From contig CM059621.1 in assembly GCA_030435675.1 (NCBI GenBank), positions 2,728,001 through 2,792,000 of the forward strand: 64,000 nt of DNA, given 5' to 3'. The DNA is from Steinernema hermaphroditum (Eukaryota > Nematoda > Chromadorea > Rhabditida > Steinernematidae). The notes beneath the pieces are model-generated. The model worked only from the letters and a program-made list of their open reading frames with translations. It had not been told where the DNA came from and searched no databases. This document shows, piece by piece, positions 45,467-56,681 of this stretch. A program made the translations under genes and the position numbers. Numbering within the stretch: position 1 is the first letter of the stretch; each line of letters starts with the position of its first letter.

Positions 45467-46592
45467 ATATGTTCTAAAGAAGCATTTTCAGTGTTTAAGA
45501 CGGAAATCGTCGTATCGATCGTTCCTACGATCGAAGTCGACACGACTCACGCGAATGACGGTGTTAGAAAAACTACGTGATTTTCGATGGATGACGTCAT
45601 TTGCTAATATCTAAAATTGTAAGATATCATGCTACTATGTTCAAATAATCTGAATTTCCGCGTTGCTTTATGTAGATTCTGTACATGGTAAATGGGGAAT
45701 CCGCTTCACTTTCTTATATAAAAACGGCAGATGGTGAAGAAAACCTCTGCTCGCAGTAGACAACGAATACGCCACTCTTTGCGCAATAAAACGGGGAATC
45801 CACTCTAATAGGAACACTCCTTGAACAGAGGTTTCCGTCAGTTTTGAATCCAGTGGAGTCCATTGGTAGAGTGCAACTGATGAAGTGGGATCCGATCTTC
45901 CGTGTGGCGGGTGTCGCAGACTTCAGTTTTGCAGAGAATCTTCGGCTAGACCGATCGGAGAAGTCGGTAGGCGAGAGAAAACGAGAGATTGAAAGAAAAC
46001 GATTGGACGACCCGGCCCATCTTTGGGGACTCAAATGAAAGATTTTATACTGAACTCAATTCGTTCTATAGTTTCCCCAAAGATCTATAGTTTAGGTGAC
46101 TCATTCGTCCAAGATGATTCCTGGCTTGGTTGGAAAACCGACAGCATGCACACCAACGTTCATTTTAAACACACGAAGAAGGTCGTGGACGCATAAGGGG
46201 TCATGTTGTCTCCATTCAAAAGGTCGCCAGGCCTCTTATGTACCGCCGAAGTTCACGCGGAATTCAGCCTCTTTCGTGAGCAGAAATCTTGTTTCCATGT
46301 GGCATATTTCTTGGCTTGGTTGTGGTAGCTGAACGTTCGTTCTCGGCTTACGGACCGGCGACAGAAACGGGCCGGAAAGATACACTTTCGACATATGCCA
46401 TTGAATATTTGTATGTCTACATGAATTAGGTCTTGTGAATAAGTAAATGTTTTTGTCTTGGTCTTTTGTGGTCCTTATAGGAACTCTTCATACAAAACAT
46501 GTAATTTTCCGTATGCGTCTGACTCGTGGGAAATAACAAAAACTTCAATTACCCCAAGTGTTATTCAACACATCTGACGTTCGACTATTACG
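45467..46592. other. Intergenic between tandem receptors 2 and 3
   Basis: Overlapping open frames on both strands at 45.71-46.03 kb (AAAACGGGGAATCC region) have no recognised motif and are not called. Confidence 0.4.
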
Positions 46593-47493
46593 ATGCTCCC
46601 TCTGGCAATATATATAAATTACTGTACTGAATTTATATGTGCACTGATCTCGATCACTCTTAATCCGATCACGCTTTATGGTCAACTGATGCACAGAAAG
46701 AAAAGCAGCCAGTTTTCGATGCTTCTCGTTCATATCGCTTTTCACACAGTCTTTGCGCTTTCTACGTTTGTCTTTTCACTTTCAGTTTTACTACAGATCG
46801 GTAAGTCAGAGTGGTTCCATTTCTTTAGTAAATAGCCATAATGCAGATCAAAAAGTCATTGTATACGCAGGAATCTTCCACGCTTCAGTACACCCAGCCA
46901 TTGGCTTCATCGACCTCATTTTGGCCATAGATCGACTTCTCGCAATATCATTTCCGGTGAAGTACTTGACAACAATTCGAGAAAAACTCTTGACCGGAGC
47001 TGTGACTATGGGGCTTTGTATATTTGCCACATTAGTTGTCCTGTATTCAATGACTATTAATCCTGTGCTTCCGCCGAACATTATACTACTCAGCTACTTT
47101 AGTCAGCATGTTATGAGAGGCGCATTTGTCCTTAACGCGGCGGCAATTACGGTGAATCTGTTGATGTGTGTGCTCTTTCTACTGAAACTGAGAAAGTTCG
47201 CCTTCGCTATGATAAGTCGCTGTACACAACTAGTAAGTTGTTGATTGTAATCCTAACATACGGCTCTGTTTTAGGCTAATACGATTGTCGCCTATCAAAT
47301 TGCACTTGAAATGTTATTTTGGATGGCCCCATCTATTTTAAAGGTTGTAACCGAGCAAGGCCTAGGAATAGACATCACTCTGTCCTATGGACCAGTGACG
47401 CTGACGTCCTTCATGGTCTACGTGATGAGTTGCAGTGTTCTGTACTGGAGCAAACTAAGAGCTAAGAAAGTTGGTTCGCCGGAGAATACATGA
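46593..47493 (+). CDS. 7TM receptor of the clustered three-exon family, paralogue 3
   Basis: Three exons, 46593-46800, 46847-47232 and 47275-47493, in phase, 270 residues. Key blocks are NPITLYGQLMHRKKSSQ, VHPAIGFIDLILAIDRLLA, MRGAFVLNAAAITVNLLM and ANTIVAYQIALEMLFWMAPS. It lies in tandem with paralogue 2 and convergent with paralogue 4. All junctions keep phase, and the gene appears intact. Confidence 0.8.
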
Positions 47494-47682
47494 CTGCTCT
47501 AAATGCCTGATACATATGTTGTCTGCTCACCAAACACTGATGAAATAAACCATGTGAGATATGTATACATATTCTGTCTACTTTTCTCACCCAACGATCT
47601 CAATAGCATATAATATGAGGCGCTTAAACGAACAATTGAACAGAAGCCGTTTTATATGTAGACGCATTCAAGGCTTACAACT

Positions 47683-47784
47683 AGAGATGTTATTCGAGTC
47701 TCGAAATTTCGAGCAATTTCTTCGATTTTTCGATCTCGATCACGATCCCGAGACTCGATAAAATTTCGACCGAGTAACATCTCT
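47683..47784. repeat. 102-bp foldback element
   Basis: AGAGATGTTATTCGAG at the left is inverted as CGAGTAACATCTCT at the right. The interior is rich in TCGA words (TTTCGAGCAATTTC, TTTTTCGATCTCGATC). It is a short MITE-like palindrome downstream of receptor 3. Confidence 0.6.
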
Positions 47785-47859
47785 GCTTACAACTCATTCT
47801 CTAGATAAGCGCCTGAGTAGAAGATGTTGTCTAACCATCTCTGCAGTGTATTCTTGCGT

Positions 47860-48240
47860 GTAATAGACCGGATACTGCTAGAGCTACTGAGAGACCAACG
47901 GCTCGCAACGGCGGTTCGAGTTCAAGTGCTGCAATTTTTCCGGCTTCCAGAGAGAAATAGGTTCCACCGACAACAAAATTAACGGCATCCGACATCCGGC
48001 TGCGCGAGAAGTCACCATTCAGGGCCGCGACAGCTTTAGAACACCAGCACCGGCGAAGACTCAACTTCCAGATCTTGAACCTAACTCTCTGAAGCAAATT
48101 TCAACTTCGAAGCCCAGCCCCATACGTCCCAAGCAGGACAAGTTTCGCATCCGTTTCTGGAGGTTGGGCGATTCCCACATGCCCCGTGAAGGGCGCCATC
48201 ATTGACCGGATAGACATGGGCCTACCAAGTACGCATGCAG
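47860..48240 (-). repeat. Dispersed repeat family B, copy 3
   Basis: On the minus strand it reads CACGGGGCATGTGGGAATCG, GGAAGTTGAGTCTTCGCCGG, GCGCAGCCGGATGTCGGATG and TTTTGTTGTCGGTGG, which align in order with the copies at 54.1-54.4 and 63.3-63.6 kb. Confidence 0.55.
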
Positions 48241-48515
48241 GTTTCCCCGGGCAGCTCCGGAAAGTGGCAGATCCAGAAACACAGCGGGGTGACCTTATAG
48301 CTTTGCACTGCAGTATATAAGGCGAAATGTGCTCGAAAGTCGTAATTATTGTGACCTTTAAGTTGCGCACCCTATCTGGGAAAGTTTATTTCATTTTGGA
48401 TAGAGTACTTTTCGTGTACATGATTTACTTCATACGTTTTTGGAAAATTTATTATACACATGAGTGCAGGTTTCTGTTTAGGGCCACCGGTATGGATGCC
48501 TCGATGTAAAATGGC

Positions 48516-49433
48516 TCATGTACTATCGCTGGACACAGTACCGTTCTTTGCCAGCTTTTTCCAATATAGCACACTGCACATACTCACGTACATTGTGAAG
48601 GATGTGAGAGTTATAGGTCCAGTGGTGTAGACTATGTCAATGGAGAGGCCATAGTTTGTGACGATCTTCAGCAGTGACGGTCCCATCCAAAACAGAGCTT
48701 CCAAAACGATTTGATAAGATACGATTGTGTTTGCCTATAACAACCATCTATAACTAATTGATGCTAGAAGTAACAAACCAGTCTTGCCGATCTACACAGG
48801 GTTGACTGAGGCTCACCTATGACCCCGAAGACACATTTCAGTCTTAGAAGGAATACCACAGATATGACGAGGTTCGCAATAATCGTAAATGTGTTCAAAA
48901 TGTAAGCCACTTCCATCACAACAGGACTAACATAGTCGATGAGTATAATAGGAGTTGAAATTGTCAGGTTTACAGATATTGTATAGAGAAGACCCAGGCA
49001 GACAAACACAATTAGGCCTACGGAAATGGCTAGTACCGTCAGCTTCCACTTTGTAGATACATAGCTTCGTGGTCGGGATATTGCCAAAAGCCGGTCGGCG
49101 GCCAAAAAGAAGTCAACAAAGCCAATTGCAGGGTGAAGTGAAGCATGAACTATTCCGGACCAAATGATTAGTGCTTTGTCTAAAGCAAACACTGGTATGG
49201 AGTACCTCAATAATGCCTCACTTACCTCTTTCAATCATGACAGATAATGAAAAAACGGATGTGCTAATCGCATATAAGAGGTGTAAGACCATATGGGTGA
49301 GCAGCATGGATAGCTGATCACTTTTTCCTCGGAGTTGAAACTGTCTGTTAACCGCAAGCGGATTGACGGCAACAGTTATTAAGGCGCAAAGGAACTGTAT
49401 ACTGTAGTTGAGGTATGCAGTGATCGGCAGCAT
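48516..49433 (-). CDS. 7TM receptor of the clustered three-exon family, paralogue 4
   Basis: Three exons, 49433-49226, 49179-48779 and 48734-48516, in phase, 275 residues. Shared blocks are AYLNYSIQFLCALITVAVNP, LHPAIGFVDFFLAADRLLA, VAYILNTFTIIANLVISVV and ANTIVSYQIVLEALFWMGPS. Exon 2 is 401 bases instead of 386: a five-residue insertion (GVIGEPQSTLC region) lies in the loop before the last exon. The exon 2 donor is the unusual CTG|GTTTGT. The frame stays open throughout, so it is probably functional, but the loop change could alter coupling. Confidence 0.78.
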
Positions 49434-49782
49434 TTAAAGCTCTCAGTAACTGGTCGCAGAAAACTGAAAGGAAACGTTTGACGGAATATTGAGGTAATTG
49501 TTGAAAAAACAAAGGCAGACAGACGAACTTCCTTTCACACAGTCCAACAAAGAATACGTACCTAACGTTCACGCTATGGTGACGAAAACTTTATATTATC
49601 CCATACCCTAAGACAAAGATATTGGAAAATCTTTGTTACACAATTGAATATAAACGTGGCTGCACACGAATTCGCACTCTTTAGGTAATAAACGCCAAGT
49701 AGTCCTCCGGATGGTAAACACACGAAAGGGCTGACAGTCGTTCGAAAGGCGACACCAGGCGGTAAGATTAATGGAATAGTTT
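49434..49782. other. Intergenic, nothing recognised
   Basis: Upstream of receptor 4. It would contain that receptor's promoter; no other feature seen. Confidence 0.35.
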
Positions 49783-50109
49783 TTATTGCAGACTAACTAG
49801 ATAGACGATTGGGCTACAGATCTCGAAGGTATAGAGGCATTGAACCGATCGCTTTCGCACTGTCTGTGTAGCTGGAAAAAGCACATCGAACATAGCGGGA
49901 ACCGTCATCAACTGGCTATGAAGCTGTTGAATCCGAATACGTAGCGGAGGATAGCAGGCGAAGTGCAACCTCATCATCTGGCGGCCCGGGAGTCTTAGTC
50001 GCAGCGTGATTTCCGCTTGAGTGGGCGGCGCGGGTGGTCGGGTAACCGTGACGGGCTGCTGGTAACAGGAGCTATAGGCCAACGTATAGATATGTGTGCA
50101 CCATATCAA
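49783..50109 (-). CDS. Possible small gene or terminal exon, unknown
   Basis: A 108-codon minus frame whose stop (TAA, 49785-49783) overlaps an AATAAA polyadenylation signal, which hints at a real 3' end. Residues include a Pro-rich VTRPPAPPTQAE stretch but no recognised domain. The start is uncertain and upstream exons are not identified. It could equally be chance. Confidence 0.25.
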   Translation of the reverse strand: MIWCTHIYTLAYSSCYQQPVTVTRPPAPPTQAEITLRLRLPGRQMMRLHFACYPPLRIRIQQLHSQLMTVPAMFDVLFPATQTVRKRSVQCLYTFEICSPIVYLVSLQ

Positions 50110-51328
50110 TGTTCATGCGTTAAGTGGTGAAATGTCATTTAGAAACCGCAGATAATTAACTAATACGACCACGATCGGCACCTTGCGGGCACTATTTCTG
50201 CCACCACGTGTGAAAGACAAAGAGTTTTTGTGGGTGACAACTTGTTTACCGAGTTTATACTCTTGAATCATCAGCATTGTAGTATGTACTCTATCCTATT
50301 TTGTAGCAAATTTATCGCTGTCTTTTAAACATTGTTTAAATTTGTCAGGAAGGTATTAACACAAGAGGGTGTCTTTTTAATACACTTTCATTAGTTGTGA
50401 AGTTGTGAAAATTTCATTAGTCAATCTTTTACCCCCCAAAGGTTGGGCAATCGCAATTTTATCGCTGGAAACGTATGGCTTCTTAAGTGCGTAAGGCCAC
50501 AATCATCTCTTTCTTTTATGGTGCATCGGCCGGAATCGCCGATCGATTTAGGCTAAGCCAGCACGTCTACAGAGCTCGCGCTTCAGGTTCTAAAATCCTT
50601 AGTCAAGGCAATGTTAGCCGATGCACAAAACTGAATACAGGGCTCGCTTCGCCCGGCCGCAACCTTGAATATCTGTTATCAACCCCCTCGGCTGATGAGG
50701 ATACAGACGAAGGTTTCTTGCTTTTTGGCCGTCGAACAAAAGTTTTCGCCGTTGTTCGTTTTCGGTACCTAATCTTTTTCTTCAAGTTTTCCTCGATGCC
50801 TCGAAATGCGCCTTTTTTATGTATCCCTTGTAATCGACGTTCCACGTAAAATTTCCCATCAATCTTCGGTCTGGAGACTGACTACCCAGATGAATTATTA
50901 CATTTTGCCTCACGAGGCCGTTTCGGTCTCGGTTGAGTGAAAAACATGTTTATGCCAATGACCATATTATGTTATTTAATTCATTTTGTGTTAGTAATTC
51001 CAGTGCTGCTGTATATGTACATACGGCGACCCACCATTTGCTTTTTTTCGTAGGCACATAATTTCTCAAATTGTCAAAATATTTTTGCAAACGTAAAAAC
51101 ACTCGTCACTGATGTACGCAAATTGGAGGGCTGCGCACAAATACGCCCGCCTTGAGCGCAAAAACAAACTTGCAAATTAGGGCAAATGTCCTTGGAAACC
51201 TATAAAACACAGCTGTTCGCACTATAAGGCACCACATACATTTCCAACAGCTTGACTGTTTGCAACCTTCAATCATGCATAATTCATGGTGTATGATGTG
51301 AACTGAAGTGATATAGAAACCGTGTGAA
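50110..51328. other. Intergenic, no supported gene
   Basis: Contains an imperfect inverted pair TGCATCGGCC / GCCGATGCA (about 50522 and 50618). Otherwise nothing is recognised. Confidence 0.35.
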
Positions 51329-52013
51329 GTCTAAAGCGGAGCTATAAGCCTTAATCAAGAAAGCAATAAAAGAGCGTCCAAACAAAGATAAGGTAGACCA
51401 TACTGAGTGGCAATTCTCTGTTGGTCGCATCGCCGCTGTGATTTTTACCCCTAATCATAAGACAGAGGCAATGACGCAGAACTCTTCGCCACTAGCACCA
51501 AGCCTAACCGAACCTGTCTGATGTGTTCGTATGCGCAGGTCTAAAGTCTAACGCGGAGCGATAAGCCTTAATCAAGAAAGCAGTTCAAACAAAGATAAGG
51601 CACCGGAACGAACCGGAATCACTCAGATGGTCGGGGGTTCGAATCTGCCTGCGAGCAAAATTTTTTTATGTACTTTTTCTGCACGTTTTTCCGCATATTT
51701 AAATTTTGCTTACGTAGAATCAAACAATCAAACAGTTTCCAGAATGTAATGTCAAGAAAATACGAAAATAAAATGTTTTGCTCGCGGGTGGATTCGAACC
51801 CCGGACCTTCTGACTGATTCCGATTCGTTCCGGTTTCCGTTCCGGTGCATCCCTAGTAGACCATCCTGAGTGGCAATTCTCTGTTGGTCGCATCGCCGCT
51901 GTGATTTTTACCTCTAATCATAAGACAGAGGCAATGACGCAGAACACTACCTTCGCCACTAGAGTTGCACCAAGCCTAACCGAACCTGTCTGATGTGTCT
52001 GTATGTGCATGTC
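51329..52013 (+). repeat. Tandem duplication of a ~210-bp unit, second copy interrupted
   Basis: Unit 1 (51329-51538) begins GTCTAAAGCGGAGC and contains GTGGCAATTCTCTGTTGGTC, ATCGCCGCTGTGATTTTTAC and CGAACCTGTCTGATGTG. Unit 2 (51539-52013) repeats this but is split after GATAAGG at 51600 and resumes at GTAGACC (51856). The insert is the foldback element listed separately. Confidence 0.8.
51601..51855. mobile_element. 255-bp foldback element with tRNA-like arms
   Basis: It starts CACCGGAACGAACCGG and reaches TTCCGGTG at 51847. Both arms contain a TCGGGGGTTCGAATC / GGATTCGAACCCCGG block identical to a tRNA T-loop (Pol III B box) followed by a GCGAGCAAAA-type 3' end, facing each other around an AT-rich spacer. 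Unit 1 of the surrounding duplication is an empty site (GATAAGGTAGACC), which proves insertion. Confidence 0.75.
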
Positions 52014-52582
52014 GACACATTAAGATACTGTCTGGGTCCGGTGTTCGAAAATTCTATGCATTTGGGGTAATATTTCGAACCCATTTTCTGAAACCCTTCC
52101 ATGGCACCGAAGTCATTTCTTTGAGCATTGAACTTGAACCTAATACTATAAAATGCAAACATATGCTGGGCCAGTTCGGTGTACCTCAATGCAATAGCCT
52201 ATCGTAGTGTCGACGATAAAGTTCTGTGACGTCCTATGCATCATGGTTATGTCTAAAGTCATAGTGGCTACAATGAATGCCTTGATTCCACATTGTAACA
52301 AACATCGATTCCACATTATTACCAAACGAAATGAGCTATATCGCGATTTCAAGTTCCGAGCACAGAGAGAAGATGTAAATTCGATACAGTTCCGGTGTCT
52401 TTGCTTTTGTTTTTGATCCAATTATCTTGTTTGCGTTTCTATATGATAGCAGTATCTTTTCGGACCTTTCTTTGTTCTTTATGCTATTCCTGCAAACACA
52501 GTGCGCAAAGAGGAAAATCCAAACAAGAAACTATTTATGCCACATACGACCAACATAAATTAAAAGGTACAGCGATGAACGA

Positions 52583-53094
52583 CTAATTGTAGTTAAGCAG
52601 AGAGCGGAACACCACTCGCTTCACGGTAGCGTCGTCGTTGAGTGCTTTGGCCTTTGCGTCTTTGAGCTTGTCCATCTGCCACAGCTTGAACACCGACGGT
52701 TGAATCATTCCCACGTCGTTGATCCGGTCGTTGTAGGCTGCAATGAGGTACAGTCTTATTTTGAAGAAGTTTCGTTCTTGTGGCAGTTTCGAGACCGTTT
52801 TAAAACACCAAAACGTAGCGTGTTTTCTCTTGAATGGAAAAAAATGGTTCCATATTTTTGATTATTCACGGTTGGTAGCCAAAAACAATGATTATGTCCA
52901 TGGAGGCGTGTGCAAATACCAATTCTTTCCTGTTCAATGCATTGCTGGCGCCATAATTTGAACTGCATGAAAAAGAACTCACCTTTAGGGAACATCTCAT
53001 TGCTCAACGGATGCCAATAGAACATCTGACCATAGGCAGCAGATGAAAGCACAGAAAGGACGATGATTACGAGTAAGCCACCAACTCTGTACAT
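52583..53094 (-). CDS. Small secreted protein, 88 residues
   Basis: Two exons, 53094-52983 and 52737-52583 (stop TAG), in phase. A clear signal peptide (VGGLLVIIVLSVLSSAAYG) is followed by QMFYWHPLSNEMFPKAYND and a helical, Lys/Asp-rich C-terminal half (LWQMDKLKDAKAKALNDDA). There are no Cys residues in the mature part. A TATA-like CATAAAAAGG lies about 40 bp upstream (53139-53130). The family is not recognised. Size and layout suit a secreted peptide precursor or structural protein. Two strong splice sites and the promoter element support it as real. Confidence 0.65.
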
Positions 53095-54089
53095 GGCAAA
53101 ACAACTGACCCAGTTGGCAACGCATGCGCCTTTTTATGGCCCAAATCCCGCCTCCACAACAATAGGCGGAAGCCGGTTGCCTTTTCGCCCAATCCTGTTC
53201 AATAATGAAATTTACTGATGTCCTATGACATTTGGTCAAATGAGTAAACATTTTTCGGCTGTCTCATCGGGTGGGTGTTCTTTGTTGGTGTTTCAGGGAA
53301 ACCCGGACATCGCTGTGGCAACACACTGTTTTGATCATTCATGGATGGCAGAAATTAGCTATTAATTAGGTGTCCGTTTCACGTTTTGAGACAGGCGATG
53401 TTTAGAAATGCAAGTGCTTGCTTCCTTTGTCGTCGCGGTGCTTGGCCGACGACGGACTGATAGACAGAAAACATGTAGCGTAAATAGACCGGCACAATGG
53501 AAATAATAGATCGTTACGAACGTTAGATAGTTGCTCCGATTACATTCGTGACCTTCTGAGGGCGAAGGAGACGAAGGCTGTTATGAAGAATTGGAGATGA
53601 TGTGTGTCGATGCGGCGTCTTGCTTTTGTGCAGTTTATGTTTCTAAACTGATCGAGCTCCGACGTTGGGAACGGAAGTCGCTGCTGCTCCAAGGGGTGAA
53701 AGAGGAACATAATGAACACAATGATAATGGCTCCAAGGGGAACATGACAATCAAGAGATTTCTCGCAATTTTCAACAAGTGTATTGACAATACTCACAAT
53801 CAATTTTATCCAAATTGTGACCGCATATGTACGTTAAAAGTACCAGAGCAATTGCATTATTTTTACCGATGTTATACACGTTTTATTTTCGGATTGTACG
53901 CACATATAGGCACGTAGTGATCAACAACGTCGGACCAATTTTATGATTAGACTAATACATTTGTGTGGCGCCTAAGTTTAGGTCGATAACTCATCACGAA
54001 AACGTTAAATATGGACTTGTAGATAAGCGGTGCGTCTACTTCTGTTGGGTCCTTTCACCGTTTTTCGTGATTGGTATAACAGCAAAGTT
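53095..54089. other. Intergenic, no supported gene
   Basis: A minus-strand frame at 53540-53803 has one hydrophobic stretch (GAIIIVFIMFLF) but no start context or splice sites, and is left uncalled. Confidence 0.35.
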
Positions 54090-54430
54090 ACTGAATCATG
54101 TCGCGCTGGTGAATGGTCGGTCCCTCCGGTCGCTCTCTGAGCGTCCGGTCGGACTGATGGAAAACCCTGTGGCAGTTGTGACACCCGGAAGCCGTAGTCC
54201 CACCACCGCTAACAACAAGATGTCCGACGCCAGGAATCCGGCTGCGCAAGAAAACAAAACCAGCGAAGACGCAACTCCCAGACCACGAAGCTTCCTGGGC
54301 TGGGCCTCAACGCCCGAGAAGTAAAAGATCCGTCGCCATTTTCGGAGTTTTGCTGATTCACAGATGCCCGTGAAACGCATCGCCACCGACCGGTTCTTCA
54401 TCAACGCCGCGACAGAAATGAAGCCGGCTG
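54090..54430 (-). repeat. Dispersed repeat family B, copy 4
   Basis: On the minus strand it shows AGCCGGCTTCATTTCTGTCG, CGATGCGTTTCACGGGC, GCGACGGATCTT, GGGAGTTGCGTCTTCGCTGG and GCGCAGCCGGATTCCTGGCG. It aligns with the copies at 63.3 and 47.9 kb and, at its end, with 35.98-36.14 kb. The minus frame encodes a hydrophobic stretch (SSLVLFSCAAGFLASDILLL), so the repeat may derive from a membrane-protein gene. Confidence 0.55.
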
Positions 54431-55556
54431 TGAGTGAAGTCCTCTGTTTGTCTATTTATCGGTGTCAAGCAAGGTGAAATGACTTTAATCCTTAAATAAA
54501 GTCAAAGTCAAATGAAAGTTACTGCTCAACATAGGGCAACAGTAAGGAAAAAAATTCGGCTTTATATTTTCATAGCAGTCTTTAACAATTCTGGAGTTAT
54601 TGCACATAAACGGATCATGCCCGGCGTATTTCAATTACTAATTTTTATTACTAGAAGATTATTTAAAATTTCCAGGTTAACAAGAACCATGCGCTTGAAT
54701 CAGCTAAATGCAATTTAAGTGCGAGTGTACGCTTCCTGAAGTCGTTTAACCAAATTACGGTAAACTCATTTATACGATGATTCTTTATATGGACTAGCAC
54801 TTGGTAAATATACTGATAGTTTAATCGAGTTTAAGGTGCGGAGTCCTTTAAGCAAATATATAGTGCATTCTACAGTTGTTGCCTTAAGTAGTGGTACGGG
54901 GAAACGTGCAGAAAAAGGGAAAAATCTTTGCTTAAGTGCAGGCAATGGAAGACCGAACATTGTTGAATTAAACTTTTCTACTTATAGTCTATAGTCAAGG
55001 CTCATCCGAAATCGTGTTGAGTCCGATTCTATGAATGTCAGCGGAGGCCTGTGTGTCCTTCACAATATAATACAATTCTGCCCACTCTTCAACTCTAATT
55101 GGAATGGGATCAATTTGGTGAATATGAAAAAGAATGTAATTTATAACCGCCAAACAACTGATTCATAAATAACGGCAAACAAAGAAAATTTACAAACAAC
55201 AGATTACTTGTCCCGATTTAGAAGGACAGGACCTAAATGAAGTGTGTACACGAAAGATTGATCAGTTAGAGCACGAAAATCTTGGTTAGGATGCGATTTT
55301 CGAACGGTGTTTGTATGGTAAGATATACTTATAAGCCTGTTGGTAACTTAACCGCATGGCGACCTATCCGTATACCAATTTCCGGCAAAAGTAGTGGCAC
55401 TTCGATTGACACGCTTGTTAAAATCGATCTCCTGAGTATCGCTTCTTTTCTTTTCATTCTCATAATGTGTGTACACCGTTTTTATCAATCGCCATGTCAA
55501 AGGTCATGGTCATTAGCCTGTGTTCGGGATCTTAAAGCTAGGAACACTGGTTTGAA
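54431..55556. other. Intergenic, nothing recognised
   Basis: No gene, repeat or RNA is supported. Confidence 0.4.
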
Positions 55557-55805
55557 CTATCCGCACCCTATACATTCATTCCGCTGATGTTCACCCACGA
55601 CTTTTCTTCTTAAAATAGGAGTTGAGTCGATTCCGTTTACTGCAGCTGCTTTCAGATGGCACTGACGCAAAACACAACCCAAGTACAATGTCGCGCAAAT
55701 AGCCTTATTTTGAGAACGTGTCTCGCCCAGTAATCCTTGAACTGATCCCCACAAAATAATGAACGAAAGCAAGTTCACATGGATTAACATTGTCCAAGCC
55801 GACAT
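55557..55805 (-). CDS. Possible small secreted Cys-containing peptide
   Basis: An 82-residue frame from ATG 55805 with a signal-peptide-like start (MLIHVNLLSFIILWGSVQG) and four Cys in the remainder (ICATLYLGCVLRQC and CIGC near the end). It may be a single-exon gene or the first exon of one. No family is recognised. Confidence 0.3.
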   Translation of the reverse strand: MSAWTMLIHVNLLSFIILWGSVQGLLGETRSQNKAICATLYLGCVLRQCHLKAAAVNGIDSTPILRRKVVGEHQRNECIGCG

Positions 55806-56220
55806 GTACTGTAGTTTTGAGCAGTATTCAGCAGCTTCTCTTGCTTTTTATATAACAGCGGGTATAGGCACATCTGTTTATGGTTTATCAAACTGACGCC
55901 CCCGTAATACGAAGCAATCAGGTATTCATGCGTAAGGGCTTTATTTGCTTGCAAACACTTTTGCCTGGTGGGCACCAAAAACAACAGGCGCTCATCGGAA
56001 CGAACGCCTGGAGTCGTTGTTTACCACTTCTCAGCTGTGACTCGAACGCTCTCTGATCAAAGCGGCCCATCGACCAACGGTTGTTTACATGATCGCCGCT
56101 TCCTGCCTCCGGAGGCGGACGAAGATCCAACGATTGAGGATTAATGGCACATGGCACCGGTGAACGACCAGTCGATATTTTTGCTCTTCCTCTGACCAAC
56201 CGCTAGCTTTCAGATCGTAA

Positions 56221-56604
56221 ATGTCGGCAATTGAAGTGGCTCACGAATGGAAGGCCGAGCAGTGGGATTGGCCCATGGCCCACAACGACGGAGTCGTTCA
56301 ACTTATCAACACTCATGATAAGTTTGAAGTCGGACTGGATTGCCAGTTCTTCACCCCCAAGGAGATTGAGGTTCATTGCATGTTTTCAAAATAGTTATAA
56401 ATCTGTATTTTCCCCTAGGTTAAAGTGATCGAAAACAAGTTGGTGGTCCACTGCCTGCATGAGTCCCGAACCGACAAGCACGGCGAGATCAAGCGCGAAA
56501 TCAACCGTACGTACGCGCTCCCAGGCGACGTCGACACGGGCAGCCTTCGAAGCTTCCTGACCCAGAAGGGAGTCCTTCAGATCACAGCCCAAAAGAAGAA
56601 GTAA
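56221..56604 (+). CDS. hsp-12.2: Small heat-shock protein of the HSP-12 type (alpha-crystallin domain)
   Basis: Two exons, 56221-56370 and 56419-56604, in phase, 111 residues. It begins MSAIEVAHEW and continues WDWPMAHNDGVVQLINT, KFEVGLDCQFFTPKEIE, then EIKREINRTYALPGDVD and GVLQITAQKKK. These are the strands of an alpha-crystallin domain with almost no N- or C-terminal extension, and they follow the C. elegans HSP-12.2 pattern closely along the whole length. HSP-12 proteins are unusual small HSPs that oligomerise little and have weak or no chaperone activity in vitro. The intron is 48 nt with donor GAG|GTTCAT. AATAAA lies at 56676. The symbol is by similarity; HSP-12.1 or 12.3 orthology is not excluded. 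Confidence 0.88.
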
Positions 56605-56675
56605 ACGGCTTTATGATACATATGCTGCTTTCCTATTATATGCTATTGTGTGCTGCGTTGGCTTCGATAATATTA

Positions 56676-56681
56676 AATAAA
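56676..56681 (+). terminator. Polyadenylation signal of the hsp-12.2-like gene
   Basis: AATAAA lies 72 bases after the stop codon at 56602-56604. Confidence 0.55.

Noticed and set aside
45714..46038. Overlapping open frames on both strands
   Set aside because: No motif, signal peptide or splice context; probably chance.
47683..47784. CRISPR-like or regulatory array because of repeated TCGA words
   Set aside because: It is one short palindrome in a nuclear eukaryotic genome, with no regular repeat-spacer pattern.
51601..51855. One or two genuine tRNA genes
   Set aside because: Only T-loop-like halves are present, facing each other; no acceptor stem, anticodon arm or A box can be drawn.
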